Assembly (NCBI GenBank): GCA_041905785.1
Contig: JAYRKJ010000008.1
Coordinates: forward strand, 1-64,000
Direction of reading: 5' to 3'
Origin: Roseateles_B sp041905785
Lineage (GTDB): Bacteria; Pseudomonadota; Gammaproteobacteria; Burkholderiales; Burkholderiaceae_C
DNA: 64,000 bases
The position numbers and the translations under genes are program-made. Below, one piece after another: positions 53,481 through 62,795 of the stretch. A model generated the notes under the pieces. The model did no database searches and had not been told where the DNA came from. It was given only the letters and a program-made list of their open reading frames with translations. The first letter of the stretch is position 1; each line of letters begins with the position of its first letter.

Positions 53481-54449
53481 ATGAAGATGACGATGCAGCA
53501 GGTCTCTCTCCTGGGATTGGCAAGGGCGGGCGGCACGGCCGTGGCCCTGGCTGCCATGCTGGCGGCATGCGGCGGCGGCAAGGGCGACGCCACGCAGGCG
53601 GCCGCCCGAGTCAACAAGGAAGAGGTCACCGTCCACCAGATCAACCAGCTGCTGCAGCGCCAGCCGGGCTTGAGCGAGAAGCAGGCAGAGGCCCTGTCAC
53701 GCCAACTGCTGGAGCGCCTGATCGACCAGGAGCTCTCGGTGCAGAAAGCCCAGGAGCTGAAGCTGGACCGCGACCCCCGGGTGGTGCAGCAGATCGAAGC
53801 GGCCAAGCGCGAGATCCTGGCGCGGGCCTATGCCGAGCGCATCGGTGAGTCCGCCAACAAGCCCAATGCGGACGAGATCGGCAAGTTCTACAACGAGAAG
53901 CCCGCGCTCTTCAAGGAACGCCGGGTCTACAGCCTGCAGGAGATGAGCATCGAGGCCACGCCCGACCAGTTCGAGAGCCTGCGCCAGCACCTGCAGGGCT
54001 CCAAGAATCTCGCCGAGTTCGCCGAGTACCTCAAGGGTGCCGGCATCCGCTTCAACGTCAACGAGGCCGTGCGGCCCGCCGAGCAGCTGCCACTCAACAG
54101 CCTGGACACCATTGCCAAGATGAAGGACGGCGACACCGCCGTGCAGGTGACCCCCACCGGCCTGCAACTGCTGCATCTGGCGACTTCGCGACTGAATCCC
54201 GTGGATGAGGCCACCGCCCGCCCCGCCGTCGAGGCCTTTTTGAGCAACCAGCGCAAGGCCGAAGCCATCCAGAAGGATCTCAAGGCGCTGCGCCTGGGCG
54301 CGAAGATCGAGTACCTGGGCAAGTTCGCGAGCACGGCGGGGGCAGCGGCCTCGGCCGCCTCCGCGCCCGCTGCTGTCGTGCCCGCCTCGTCTGCAGGCGA
54401 GGCCGCGGTGCCGGCCAGCGGCGTGGTCACGGGCCTGGGGCTGAAGTGA
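53481..54449 (+). CDS. epsD: EpsD family peptidyl-prolyl cis-trans isomerase lipoprotein
   Basis: A 322-residue exported protein with a lipoprotein-type signal (LAAMLAACGGG, lipidated Cys near residue 30). The body is a SurA/PpiD-like chaperone domain: NQLLQRQPGLSEKQAEALSRQLLERLIDQEL, then a parvulin-like region with KERRVYSLQEM. EpsD proteins are encoded at the head of exosortase-associated EPS loci and probably help fold EPS export proteins. The C-terminus is Ala-rich. The stop overlaps the epsE start (TGATG). Confidence 0.88.
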   Translation: MKMTMQQVSLLGLARAGGTAVALAAMLAACGGGKGDATQAAARVNKEEVTVHQINQLLQRQPGLSEKQAEALSRQLLERLIDQELSVQKAQELKLDRDPRVVQQIEAAKREILARAYAERIGESANKPNADEIGKFYNEKPALFKERRVYSLQEMSIEATPDQFESLRQHLQGSKNLAEFAEYLKGAGIRFNVNEAVRPAEQLPLNSLDTIAKMKDGDTAVQVTPTGLQLLHLATSRLNPVDEATARPAVEAFLSNQRKAEAIQKDLKALRLGAKIEYLGKFASTAGAAASAASAPAAVVPASSAGEAAVPASGVVTGLGLK

Positions 54450-55303
54450 TGCGGGACGCTCTGCTGGCCTGCGGCCTGATCCTTGGCGTCTTGCTGGGCA
54501 CGGGCGCCCGCGCGCAGGCGTCCGCCACGCCGCCGAGCGCTGCCGGCGCCGCGCCGGTGCAGGGCACGGCTGCCGCCACCGAGTACCGGCTGGCGGCCGG
54601 TGACGTCATTCGCATCAGCGTCTATCAGAATCCCGATCTGACCCTGGAGACGCGCGTCTCCGAGAGCGGCTCGCTGTCCTACCCCCTGCTGGGCAGCGTC
54701 AAGCTGGGTGGCCTGAGCCTGAGCCAGGCCGAGCAGCTGATCGCCGACGGTCTGCGCAACGGCAACTTCGTCAAGCAGCCCTCGGTGACCATCGTGGTGC
54801 TGCAGGTGCGGGGGAACCAGGCCAGCGTGCTGGGCATGGTCAACCGCCCGGGGCGCTATCCGCTGGAGATGGGGGACACCCGCCTGTCCGACCTTCTGGC
54901 CGCGGCTGGCGGCGTGGCGCTGGCTGGATCGGATCTGGTCGTGCTCAGCGGCACGCGCCAGGGCAAGCCCTATCGCGTGGAGATCGACCTGCCCAGCCTG
55001 TTCGCCGTCCGTGGCCGTGAACAGGACGTGATGGTCCAGAACGGCGATGTGCTGTGGGTGGACCGAGCGCCCATGGTCTACATCTACGGCGAGGTGAACC
55101 GGCCCGGCTCCATGCGCCTGGAGCGCGGCATGACCCTGATGCAACTGCTGGCTGCCGGCGGCGGTACTACGCAGCGCGGCACCCAGAAGGGCATCACCGT
55201 GCACCGTCGCGGGGCCGACGGCAAGATCCAGGTCCTGCGTCCCGAGATGGACGAGTCCATCAAGGAAGGCGACGTGGTCTATGTGCGTGAGAGCCTGTTC
55301 TGA
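54449..55303 (+). CDS. epsE: Polysaccharide export protein, EpsE/Wza family
   Basis: A 284-residue periplasmic/outer-membrane export protein. After the signal peptide (to about residue 23) comes the Poly_export domain (YRLAAGDVIRISVYQNPDLTLETRVSESG) and two SLBB repeats (VLGMVNRPGRYPLEMG and IYGEVNRPGSMRLERGMTL). No lipobox cysteine is visible, unlike E. coli Wza. It should form the outer-membrane exit channel for the polysaccharide. GTG at 54446 is an alternative start. Confidence 0.92.
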   Translation: MRDALLACGLILGVLLGTGARAQASATPPSAAGAAPVQGTAAATEYRLAAGDVIRISVYQNPDLTLETRVSESGSLSYPLLGSVKLGGLSLSQAEQLIADGLRNGNFVKQPSVTIVVLQVRGNQASVLGMVNRPGRYPLEMGDTRLSDLLAAAGGVALAGSDLVVLSGTRQGKPYRVEIDLPSLFAVRGREQDVMVQNGDVLWVDRAPMVYIYGEVNRPGSMRLERGMTLMQLLAAGGGTTQRGTQKGITVHRRGADGKIQVLRPEMDESIKEGDVVYVRESLF

Positions 55304-55312
55304 GGGACTGCA

Positions 55313-56734
55313 GTGGACCCGAGACAGCTGATTCCCATCATTGCCGCGCGCTGGCGCACCGGTGTTGCCGTCTTCACCGTGCTGGTGCTGCTGGTGCTGG
55401 TCATCACCTTGCTGACGCCCAACAAGTACACCGCCACCGCCTCGGTCGTGGCCGACGTCAAGCCCGACCCGGTCTCCGCCATGTTCATGCAGAGCGCGGT
55501 CACGCCGGCCTATATCGCGACACAGGTGGACGTGATCCGCAGCGACCGCGTGGCCCAGCGCGTCGTGCGCAATTCCGGCCTGGCTGACAGCACCGACGTG
55601 CGTGCCAAGTGGCTCGAGGCCACCAAGGGCGAAGGCAAGATCGAGGCGTGGCTGGCTGACACGCTTCGACCGGGCCTGGAGGTGAAGCCCTCGATGCAGT
55701 CCAGCATCATCGAGGTCTCCTACAAAGCCACTGATCCGCGCTTCGCAGCGAAGATGGCCAACGCCTTTGTGCAGGCCTACATCGAGGTGACGCTGGATCT
55801 CAAGGTCGACCCGGCACGCCAGTACCGCAGCTTCTTTGACACCCGGGCCAAGGAGGCACGCGAGCGCCTGGAGGCGGCGCAGGCCAAGCTCTCGGCTTTC
55901 CAGAAGGAGAACGGCATCATCGCCACCGATGAGCGCCTGGACGTCGAGAACACTCGTCTCACCGAGCTGTCCACCCAACTGGTGACGCTGCAGGCGCTCA
56001 GTGCCGAGTCCAGCAGCCGCCAGAACCAGGCGGCCACCTCGGGCGATCGCATCCAGGAGGTGCTGGTCAACCCCGTGATTGGTTCGCTGAAGTCCGACCT
56101 CAGCCGCGCCGAGGCCAAGCTGCAGGAACTCAATGCCCGTTACGGTGAGAACCACCCGCAGGTGGTGGAGGCCCGGGCCAACATCGCCGAGCTCAAGTCA
56201 AGGGTGGAGGCCGAGGTCAAGCGCGTGACCGGTGGCGTGGGCGTGGCCGCCACCATCAACCGCGCCCGCGAGGCCGATGTGCGTGCCTCGCTGGAGGCCC
56301 AGCGCGGCAAGCTGCTGCGCATGAAGGCCCTGCGCGACGAGGGCTCGGTGCTGCTTCGTGACGTCGAGAACGCCCAGCGTGCCTACGACGCCATCCAGAC
56401 GCGCCTCACCCAGACCAACCTGGAAAGCCAGACGACGCTGTCCAACGTCAACATCCTGACCCAGGCCGAGCCACCGCTGGCGCCGTCCTCGCCCAAGACC
56501 TATCTGAACCTGCTGGTGAGCGTCTTCCTCGGGACGGCCCTGGGCCTGCTGGCTGCGGTGATCCATGAGCTGCTGGACCGCCGGCTGCGCAGCGCGCAGG
56601 ACCTCGCCGGCGTCGCGGACCTGCCTCTGTTGGCGGTGATTCCCCGCGCCGATGCCGTGCCGCGCAGCGCATGGTGGCAGCGCCTGCGCAGCCCGGGCAA
56701 GCGTTCCGCCGTCAAGAGCAAGGCTGCCGCATGA
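55313..56734 (+). CDS. epsF: Chain length determinant protein EpsF (Wzz-type co-polymerase)
   Basis: A 473-residue inner-membrane protein that spans the periplasm and sets EPS chain length. Two membrane helices flank a coiled-coil domain: helix 1 at about residues 18-38 (VAVFTVLVLLVLVITLLT) and helix 2 near 400-420 after PLAPSSPKTYLNLLVSV. The periplasmic part contains long helices (EARERLEAAQAKLSAFQKENG). It starts with GTG nine bases after epsE and overlaps epsG by ATGA, so it forms a split Wzc system with EpsG. Confidence 0.93.
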   Translation: MDPRQLIPIIAARWRTGVAVFTVLVLLVLVITLLTPNKYTATASVVADVKPDPVSAMFMQSAVTPAYIATQVDVIRSDRVAQRVVRNSGLADSTDVRAKWLEATKGEGKIEAWLADTLRPGLEVKPSMQSSIIEVSYKATDPRFAAKMANAFVQAYIEVTLDLKVDPARQYRSFFDTRAKEARERLEAAQAKLSAFQKENGIIATDERLDVENTRLTELSTQLVTLQALSAESSSRQNQAATSGDRIQEVLVNPVIGSLKSDLSRAEAKLQELNARYGENHPQVVEARANIAELKSRVEAEVKRVTGGVGVAATINRAREADVRASLEAQRGKLLRMKALRDEGSVLLRDVENAQRAYDAIQTRLTQTNLESQTTLSNVNILTQAEPPLAPSSPKTYLNLLVSVFLGTALGLLAAVIHELLDRRLRSAQDLAGVADLPLLAVIPRADAVPRSAWWQRLRSPGKRSAVKSKAAA

Positions 56735-57612
56735 ACGAGTCCCTGACATCCCCGGTCCTGGCCGGGGCCCGCGAGCCGTCCATCGGCGCCCTGATCAGCC
56801 AGACCCGCAATCTCAGTGCCGAGCAGGTCGAGCAGGTGCTGGCCTACCAGCGCGAGCATGGCCTTCGCTTTGGCGATGCCGCCGTGCAGCTGGGCTTTGC
56901 CAGCACCGACGACGTGCTTTTCGCGCTGGCCCAGCAGTTCCAGTATCCGGTGGCGCCCAGTGCCGGGCCGGCCCTGAGTCCGGAGCTGGTCAGCCTGAGC
57001 AAGCCCTTCGGACCGCAGGCCGAGGCTTTTCGCGCCGCGCGCAGCCAGCTGCTGATGCGCCTGCAGCAGGAGGGGCGCGAGCGCCGTGCCCTGGCCGTGG
57101 TGAGCCCCGAGCCGGGTGACGGCAAGAGCTTCTTCTGCGCCAACCTGGGCGTGGCTCTGGCCCAGCTCGGCGGGCGCACGCTGCTGATCGATGCCGACAT
57201 GCGCCACCCGCGTTTGCACCAGCTCTTCCATCTGGAGGGGCAGGGGGGGCGTGAAGGCCTGGCCGATGTACTGTCTGGTCGCGCCGGCCAGGGCGTGATC
57301 CGCCAGGTGGAAGGCGTGCCCAGCCTTTTCGTGCTGCCGGTGGGCACGCCGCCGCCCAATCCCCTGGAGCTGGTCGAACGGCCCGCCTTCGGCCTGCTGC
57401 TGCGGGACCTGCTGGGCCGCTTCGATCACGTGCTGATCGACACCCCGGCCGCGACTCTGGGCTCGGACTGCATCGTGACGGCCGCCCGCGCCGGTGCGGC
57501 CGTGGTGCTGGCCAGGCGGCACCAGTCGCGCATGGCCGCCCTGCAGGGTCTGGTGGGGAGCTTCGCGCACAGCCCGGCAGAGATCCTGGGCGTGATCATC
57601 AACGAACACTGA
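56731..57612 (+). CDS. epsG: EpsG, polysaccharide biosynthesis tyrosine autokinase
   Basis: A 293-residue cytoplasmic BY-kinase-type ATPase. An N-terminal GspE/MshEN-like region (ISQTRNLSAEQVEQVLAYQRE, residues about 30-80) precedes the kinase domain with Walker A VSPEPGDGKSFFCANLG, Walker A' LLIDADMRHPRLH and Walker B VLIDTPAA. The C-terminus ends at VIINEH and has no tyrosine cluster, so if it autophosphorylates it must do so elsewhere. It partners with EpsF. Confidence 0.92.
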   Translation: MNESLTSPVLAGAREPSIGALISQTRNLSAEQVEQVLAYQREHGLRFGDAAVQLGFASTDDVLFALAQQFQYPVAPSAGPALSPELVSLSKPFGPQAEAFRAARSQLLMRLQQEGRERRALAVVSPEPGDGKSFFCANLGVALAQLGGRTLLIDADMRHPRLHQLFHLEGQGGREGLADVLSGRAGQGVIRQVEGVPSLFVLPVGTPPPNPLELVERPAFGLLLRDLLGRFDHVLIDTPAATLGSDCIVTAARAGAAVVLARRHQSRMAALQGLVGSFAHSPAEILGVIINEH

Positions 57613-57625
57613 AGGGCCGCAGCGC

Positions 57626-58510
57626 TTGAATCCGGCCGACGCCGCCCCCCGCCGCGCGTGGCAGGCCCTCGCGCAGTTGCCGTCCCCGGCGCGTGAGGCG
57701 CTGGGCTGGTTGCTGCTGGGCTGGCTGCTGCTGTTCGGGCGGAGCTATTGGGATCTGTTGCACGGGCTGTGGGCCAGCGACGAGCAGGGCCACGGCCCCA
57801 TGATTCTCGGCGTCGGCCTGTGGTTGATGGCGCGCCGCCTGATGGCCTTGCGCGAAGCCCATGGCTCGGCCTGGGGCTGGCTGCCGCTGGCGCTGGGGCT
57901 GGCGGCCTTTGTGCTGGGCCGTTCGCAGTCGATCTGGACCCTGGAAATCGGCGCGCAGCTGCTGGTGCTGGCGGGGCTTGTGCTGGTCTTCCTGGGCGCG
58001 CGCGGCCTGCGCCTGTCGGCCTTTGCGCTGTTCTTCCTGCTCTTCATGATTCCCTGGCCCGGGGACTGGACGGCCGCGCTCACCACGCCGCTGAAGATCG
58101 CCGTATCGGGTGTGGCAAGCCAGTTGCTGTATTGGGCAGGCTATCCGGTGGGCCAGTCCGGCGTGGTGCTGACCGTGGGGCCATACCAGCTGCTGGTGGC
58201 GGACGCCTGCGCCGGACTGAACTCGCTGTTCACGCTGGAAGCCCTGGGCCTGCTCTACATGAACCTGGTGCAGCACACGGCCGTCTGGCGCAACGCCGTG
58301 CTGGCCCTGCTGGTAGTCCCCATCTCCTTCGCCGCCAACGTGCTGCGCGTGCTGGTGCTGGTGCTGATCACCTACCACTTCGGCGACGCGGCCGGGCAGG
58401 GCTTCATCCACGGTTTTGCCGGCCTGCTGCTGATGCTGGCAGCGCTGCTGCTGATCATGGCTGCGGACGGCCTGCTGGGCCGACTGGCGCGCTGGCGGGG
58501 CTGGCCATGA
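57626..58510 (+). CDS. xrtB: Exosortase B
   Basis: A 294-residue membrane transpeptidase with about eight hydrophobic helices. The exosortase catalytic residues are present: Cys195 in VADACAGLNSLFTLEALG, Arg241 in FAANVLRVLVLVL and His262 in GFIHGFAGLLLM. Exosortases process PEP-CTERM proteins; the PEP-CTERM protein at 29-30 kb is a likely substrate. The apparent start is TTG with GAAGGG upstream, an uncommon codon; no ATG or GTG precedes the first helix. The stop overlaps the epsI start. Confidence 0.93.
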   Translation: MNPADAAPRRAWQALAQLPSPAREALGWLLLGWLLLFGRSYWDLLHGLWASDEQGHGPMILGVGLWLMARRLMALREAHGSAWGWLPLALGLAAFVLGRSQSIWTLEIGAQLLVLAGLVLVFLGARGLRLSAFALFFLLFMIPWPGDWTAALTTPLKIAVSGVASQLLYWAGYPVGQSGVVLTVGPYQLLVADACAGLNSLFTLEALGLLYMNLVQHTAVWRNAVLALLVVPISFAANVLRVLVLVLITYHFGDAAGQGFIHGFAGLLLMLAALLLIMAADGLLGRLARWRGWP

Positions 58511-59193
58511 AGGTGCAACGGCGCGCCCTGCTGCTGGCTGCCCTGATGGGCGGCGCCGCGGTGCTGGCCGAGCGCAGCCGGCCGCGCCGCTTCCTGGCCG
58601 ACGCGCAGGTCCGCCAGCCGCTGGCGCAGCTGGTGCCGGTGCAGTTCGGCGACTGGCGGCTGGACCCCTCGGTGGCGCCGCTGCTGCCCAATCCGCAGCA
58701 GCAACAGGTCATTGCCGACACCTACGACGAGGTGCTGGCCCTGAGCTTTCGCAACAGCCGGCGCCAGCTGGTCATGCTGAGCCTGGCCTACGGGCGCAAC
58801 CAGCACAAGGGCATGCTGACGCACAGGCCGGAAGTCTGCTACCCGGCCCAGGGCTTCCAACTGGAGCAGGGGGTCTTCGATGCGACGGTGGCCCTGGACC
58901 ACGGCACCCTGCCGGTCAAGCGGCTGGTGGCCAGCCAGGGGCACCGGCACGAGCCCATCAGCTATTGGGTGGTGGTGGCCGACGAGCTCACCGCTTTTGG
59001 CTATCCGCACCGTTGGGTGGCGCTGCGCTACGGCCTGCAGGGCCTGATCCCGGACGGCGTGCTTGTGCGCGTGTCCTCGCTCAGCGCCGACAATGCGCAG
59101 GGGTTCGCCCTCCAGGCCGATTTCATCCGCGACTGGACCCGGGCCCTGAGCCCGTCCGCCCGGCTGCGCCTGCTGGGCCGCGGGCGCGGCTGA
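58507..59193 (+). CDS. epsI: EpsI family protein
   Basis: A 228-residue protein with an N-terminal signal or anchor (LLLAALMGGAAVLAE) and an EpsI domain: VPVQFGDWRLDPS, SLAYGRNQHKGMLTHRPEVCYPAQGFQLE. The CYPAQG motif is diagnostic. EpsI is the usual partner of exosortases, fused to or encoded beside them; its exact role is unknown. It overlaps xrtB by four bases. This gene shares its frame with a longer open frame beginning at 57748, which is not real coding. Confidence 0.92.
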   Translation: MKVQRRALLLAALMGGAAVLAERSRPRRFLADAQVRQPLAQLVPVQFGDWRLDPSVAPLLPNPQQQQVIADTYDEVLALSFRNSRRQLVMLSLAYGRNQHKGMLTHRPEVCYPAQGFQLEQGVFDATVALDHGTLPVKRLVASQGHRHEPISYWVVVADELTAFGYPHRWVALRYGLQGLIPDGVLVRVSSLSADNAQGFALQADFIRDWTRALSPSARLRLLGRGRG

Positions 59194-59225
59194 GCCTTGT
59201 TGAACCCCGCTTTGTGGACGCACGC

Positions 59226-60344
59226 ATGAGCATGAAGAAAGCACTGATCACCGGCGTCACCGGCCAGGACGGGGCCTACCTGGCCGAGCTGCTGCTGGGC
59301 AAGGGCTACGAAGTGCATGGCATCAAGCGTCGCGCCTCGTCCTTCAACACCGACCGCATCGACCACCTCTACCAGGACCCGCATGTCGACAACCAGCGCT
59401 TCGTCCTGCACTACGGCGACCTGACCGACAGCAGCAATCTGATCCGCATCATCCAGCAGGTGCAGCCGGACGAGATCTACAACCTCGCCGCCATGAGCCA
59501 TGTGGCGGTGAGCTTCGAGATGCCCGAGTACACGGCCAATGCCGATGGCCTGGGCACCCTGCGACTGCTGGAGGCCATCCGCATGCTGGGTCTGGAGAAG
59601 AAGACGCGCTTCTACCAGGCCTCCACCTCCGAGCTCTACGGTCTCGTGCAGGCCACGCCGCAGCGCGAGAGCACGCCCTTCTATCCGCGCAGCCCCTATG
59701 CGGTGGCCAAGCTCTACGCCTACTGGATCACCGTCAACTACCGAGAGGCCTATGGCCTGCATGCCAGCAACGGCATCCTCTTCAACCACGAGAGCCCGGT
59801 GCGCGGCGAGACCTTCGTGACCCGCAAGATCACACGCGCGCTGGCGCGCATCGCGCTGGGCCTGCAGGACTGCGTCTACCTGGGCAACCTCGGCGCGCTG
59901 CGCGACTGGGGCCATGCACGCGACTACGTGGAGGCGATGTGGTTGATGCTGCAACAAGCGCAGGGCGACGACTACGTGATCGCCACCGGCGTGCAGCACA
60001 GCGTGCGCGAGTTCATCACACTCGCAGCGGCGGAGCTGGGCCTCGCGCTGGCCTTCGAAGGGCAGGGCGTGGACGAGGTGGCGCGGGTCGTCGCCGTCAG
60101 CGGCCCGCAGGCGCGCTGCCGGGTGGGGGACGTCATCGTGCGGGTGGATCCGCGCTACTTCCGCCCCACCGAGGTCGAGACCCTGCTGGGTGACCCGGGC
60201 AAGGCCCGTGAGCGCCTGGGCTGGCAGGCCCGCACTCCGCTGGCGGACCTGGTGCGCGAGATGATGGCGGCGGACTACAGCGCCGCGCAGCGCGACGAGC
60301 TGGTCAAGAGCGCCGGCTACCCGGCCTACGACGCCCATGAGTAA
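59226..60344 (+). CDS. gmd: GDP-mannose 4,6-dehydratase
   Basis: Gmd converts GDP-D-mannose to GDP-4-keto-6-deoxymannose. The 372-residue SDR has TGVTGQDGAYLAELLL (NADP loop), the STSELYG active-site segment, YPRSPYAVAKLYAYW with the YxxxK pair, and GETFVTRKITRALA. It starts 32 bases after epsI and overlaps fcl by eight bases, forming the GDP-L-fucose branch of the EPS operon. Confidence 0.97.
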   Translation: MSMKKALITGVTGQDGAYLAELLLGKGYEVHGIKRRASSFNTDRIDHLYQDPHVDNQRFVLHYGDLTDSSNLIRIIQQVQPDEIYNLAAMSHVAVSFEMPEYTANADGLGTLRLLEAIRMLGLEKKTRFYQASTSELYGLVQATPQRESTPFYPRSPYAVAKLYAYWITVNYREAYGLHASNGILFNHESPVRGETFVTRKITRALARIALGLQDCVYLGNLGALRDWGHARDYVEAMWLMLQQAQGDDYVIATGVQHSVREFITLAAAELGLALAFEGQGVDEVARVVAVSGPQARCRVGDVIVRVDPRYFRPTEVETLLGDPGKARERLGWQARTPLADLVREMMAADYSAAQRDELVKSAGYPAYDAHE

Positions 60345-61314
60345 AGCCCTGCCGGAGGTCTCCGTGAACAGCATGCCAAGCGACGCTCGCATCTTCGTCA
60401 CCGGCCACCGCGGCATGGTGGGCTCGGCCCTCGTGCGGCGGCTGCGCGAGCGCGGCTACACCCAGATCCTCACCCGGACACGCGCCGAGCTGGACCTGCT
60501 GGACCAGGCCGCGGTGTACCGCTACCTGGTCGAGCACCGGCCGGACTACATCTTTGTCGCCGCGGCCAAGGTGGGCGGCATCCTGGCCAATGACACCGAG
60601 CGCGCCGACTTCCTCTTCCAGAACCTGCAGATCGCGCTGAATCTGATCCACGGCGCCCACCGCGCCGGCGTTCAGCGCCTGCAGTTCCTGGGCTCCAGCT
60701 GCATCTACCCGCGCGACTGCCCGCAGCCCATTCGCGAGGAGTACTTGCTGACCGGACCGCTGGAGCCCACCAACGAGCCCTACGCCATCGCCAAGATCGC
60801 GGGCGTCAAGCTGGCCGAGAGCTACAGCCGCCAGCACGGCCGCCAGTACATCAGCGTGATGCCCACCAACCTCTACGGCCCGGGCGACAACTATGATCTC
60901 CAGTCCAGCCATGTGCTGCCCGCCCTGATCCGCAAGGCCCATGAGGCCAAGGAGCGTGGCGATGCATCGATCACCGTCTGGGGCAGCGGCACGCCGCGGC
61001 GCGAGTTCCTCTACGTCGACGACCTTGCCGAGGCTTGTGTCCACCTGATGGAGACGGGCTACGACGGCCCGCTGATCAACATCGGCTGCGGCGAGGACCT
61101 CAGCATCCGCGAGCTGGCGCAGACCGTGGTCGAGGTGGTGGGCTTCCAGGGCGAGCTGGTGTTTGACAGCAGCAAGCCCGACGGCACGCCGCGCAAGCTG
61201 CTGGACATCTCCCGCCTGCGGGCCCTGGGCTGGCAGCCGCGCACGCCGCTGCGCGCGGGCATCGCCGAAACCTATGCCCAGGCCTGCGCCGCAGGCTTCG
61301 ACGCGCCTCGATGA
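60337..61314 (+). CDS. fcl: GDP-L-fucose synthase
   Basis: Fcl (WcaG) epimerises and reduces the Gmd product to GDP-L-fucose. The 325-residue SDR has VTGHRGMVGSALVRRL, AAAKVGGILAN, FLGSSCIYPRDC (Ser, Cys), and NEPYAIAKIAG (YxxxK). The overlap with gmd ensures balanced production. The polysaccharide is therefore expected to contain L-fucose. Confidence 0.97.
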   Translation: MSKALPEVSVNSMPSDARIFVTGHRGMVGSALVRRLRERGYTQILTRTRAELDLLDQAAVYRYLVEHRPDYIFVAAAKVGGILANDTERADFLFQNLQIALNLIHGAHRAGVQRLQFLGSSCIYPRDCPQPIREEYLLTGPLEPTNEPYAIAKIAGVKLAESYSRQHGRQYISVMPTNLYGPGDNYDLQSSHVLPALIRKAHEAKERGDASITVWGSGTPRREFLYVDDLAEACVHLMETGYDGPLINIGCGEDLSIRELAQTVVEVVGFQGELVFDSSKPDGTPRKLLDISRLRALGWQPRTPLRAGIAETYAQACAAGFDAPR

Positions 61315-62795
61315 GCCGCGCGCGCCAGGCCCTCTCAGGCCTGCGCTGGGGCGCGCTGGGCCTGCTGTTCAACACGGCGGCGCAGCTGGGTCTGATGGCC
61401 TGCATGGCCCGCCTGCTGGCGCCGGCCGACTTCGGCCTGATGGCGCTGGCCCTGGCCGCCCTCAATCTGCTGGCCTATGTCAGCCAGTCCGGCCTGGCAC
61501 CGGCGCTGGTGCAGCGGTCCGAACTGGACGTTCCGACCCAGCGCCTGGCCTGGACCCTGGCCCTGCTGCTGAGCCTGGCCTGCGCCGCCCTGACCGTGAT
61601 GCTGGCGCCGCTGGTGGCGCTGTGGGCCGGGCAGGCGTCGCTGGCCGCGGTGCTGCAGGTGCTCGCCCTGCAACTCCCCCTCAATGCGATGGCCCTGGTG
61701 GCGACGGCTCTGTTGCGCCGCCGTCTGCGTTTCAAGGCCTTGGCGGTGGTGGATGCCGCTTCCTATGCGCTGGGCTACGGTCTCGTCGGCCTGGCCGCGG
61801 CCTGGGCCGGCTGGGGCGTTTGGGCCCTGGTGGCGGCCCAGCTGGGCCAGGCTTTGCTGCAGGCCGGGCTGTCGCTGGCCCTGGCCCGACCCGCTTGCCG
61901 ACCCAGCCTGCACGGCGACTGGCGCGGCCTGCTGGGCTATGGCGGGCGCCATGCCCTCATCGGGCTGATCGAGCTGGTCGGCGGCAATGCCGACACCGCC
62001 CTCATCGGCCGCAGCCTGGGCGACGCCAGCCTGGGCCTCTACAGCCGCGCCCGCCTGCTGGCCCAGCTGCCCACCGAGAAGCTGGCGGGCATCGTCGGTC
62101 GGGTGCTCTTCCCCCTGCTGGCCAGCACGCAGACCGATCGCGCCCGGGTGGGCGAGGTGCTGGGCCTGGGCGCCTTGCTGATCGGCGGCCTGGGCGCGGC
62201 GCTGAGCCTGGGCGTCAGCGCCGCGGCCCAGCCACTCGTGCAGCTGCTGCTGGGGCCACAGTGGCAGGCCGCGGTGCCACTGCTGCAGGGGCTGGCGCTG
62301 GCCGTGCCCTGGATCTTCATGTCCAACGTCGCCGGCATCACCTGCGATGCGCTGGGCTGGCTGGGCCCCAAGCTGCGGCTGCAGGCAACCGTGACCCTGC
62401 TGCTGTGCCTGGGCCTGGCCCTGCTCGTGGGGCAGGGGCTGCGCGTGCTGGTGGGCTTTCTGGTGATGGTGGAAATGCTGCGCTGGGCGGCCTACCTCGG
62501 GTGGCTGCGGGGCCCGCTGCAGATCCGGTCCGGCGATCTGCTGCGCATCCATGCCGCCGTGCTGGGCAGCGGCCTGCTGGTCATGCTGGCCGTTTCCAGC
62601 GCCTTGGCCCTGTGCCCTGCGGCGCCGGTCCTGCTGCAGGTGCTGGTGGCCGTCGCTGCTGGCAGCGTCGGGCTGGGCCTGGCCATCATGCTCGCGCTGC
62701 GGGGCTGCCGGGACACGGCCGCGCTGCAGCTGGCCCAGCGTCACTGGCGCTGGCTGCGGCGCTGGACCGGGGCGAAGGAGGCGGCGCATGGATGA
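61311..62795 (+). CDS. Wzx-type oligosaccharide flippase
   Basis: A 494-residue MOP-superfamily membrane protein with about 12-14 hydrophobic segments. ALLAPADFGLMALALAALNLLAYVSQSGL-like start (RLLAPADFGLMALA) is typical of the lipopolysaccharide biosynthesis/Wzx group, and SLGLYSRARLLAQLPTEKL matches its mid-section. It should flip the lipid-linked repeat unit to the periplasm. It overlaps fcl (ATGA) and the following glycosyltransferase (eight bases). Confidence 0.92.
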   Translation: MSRARQALSGLRWGALGLLFNTAAQLGLMACMARLLAPADFGLMALALAALNLLAYVSQSGLAPALVQRSELDVPTQRLAWTLALLLSLACAALTVMLAPLVALWAGQASLAAVLQVLALQLPLNAMALVATALLRRRLRFKALAVVDAASYALGYGLVGLAAAWAGWGVWALVAAQLGQALLQAGLSLALARPACRPSLHGDWRGLLGYGGRHALIGLIELVGGNADTALIGRSLGDASLGLYSRARLLAQLPTEKLAGIVGRVLFPLLASTQTDRARVGEVLGLGALLIGGLGAALSLGVSAAAQPLVQLLLGPQWQAAVPLLQGLALAVPWIFMSNVAGITCDALGWLGPKLRLQATVTLLLCLGLALLVGQGLRVLVGFLVMVEMLRWAAYLGWLRGPLQIRSGDLLRIHAAVLGSGLLVMLAVSSALALCPAAPVLLQVLVAVAAGSVGLGLAIMLALRGCRDTAALQLAQRHWRWLRRWTGAKEAAHG

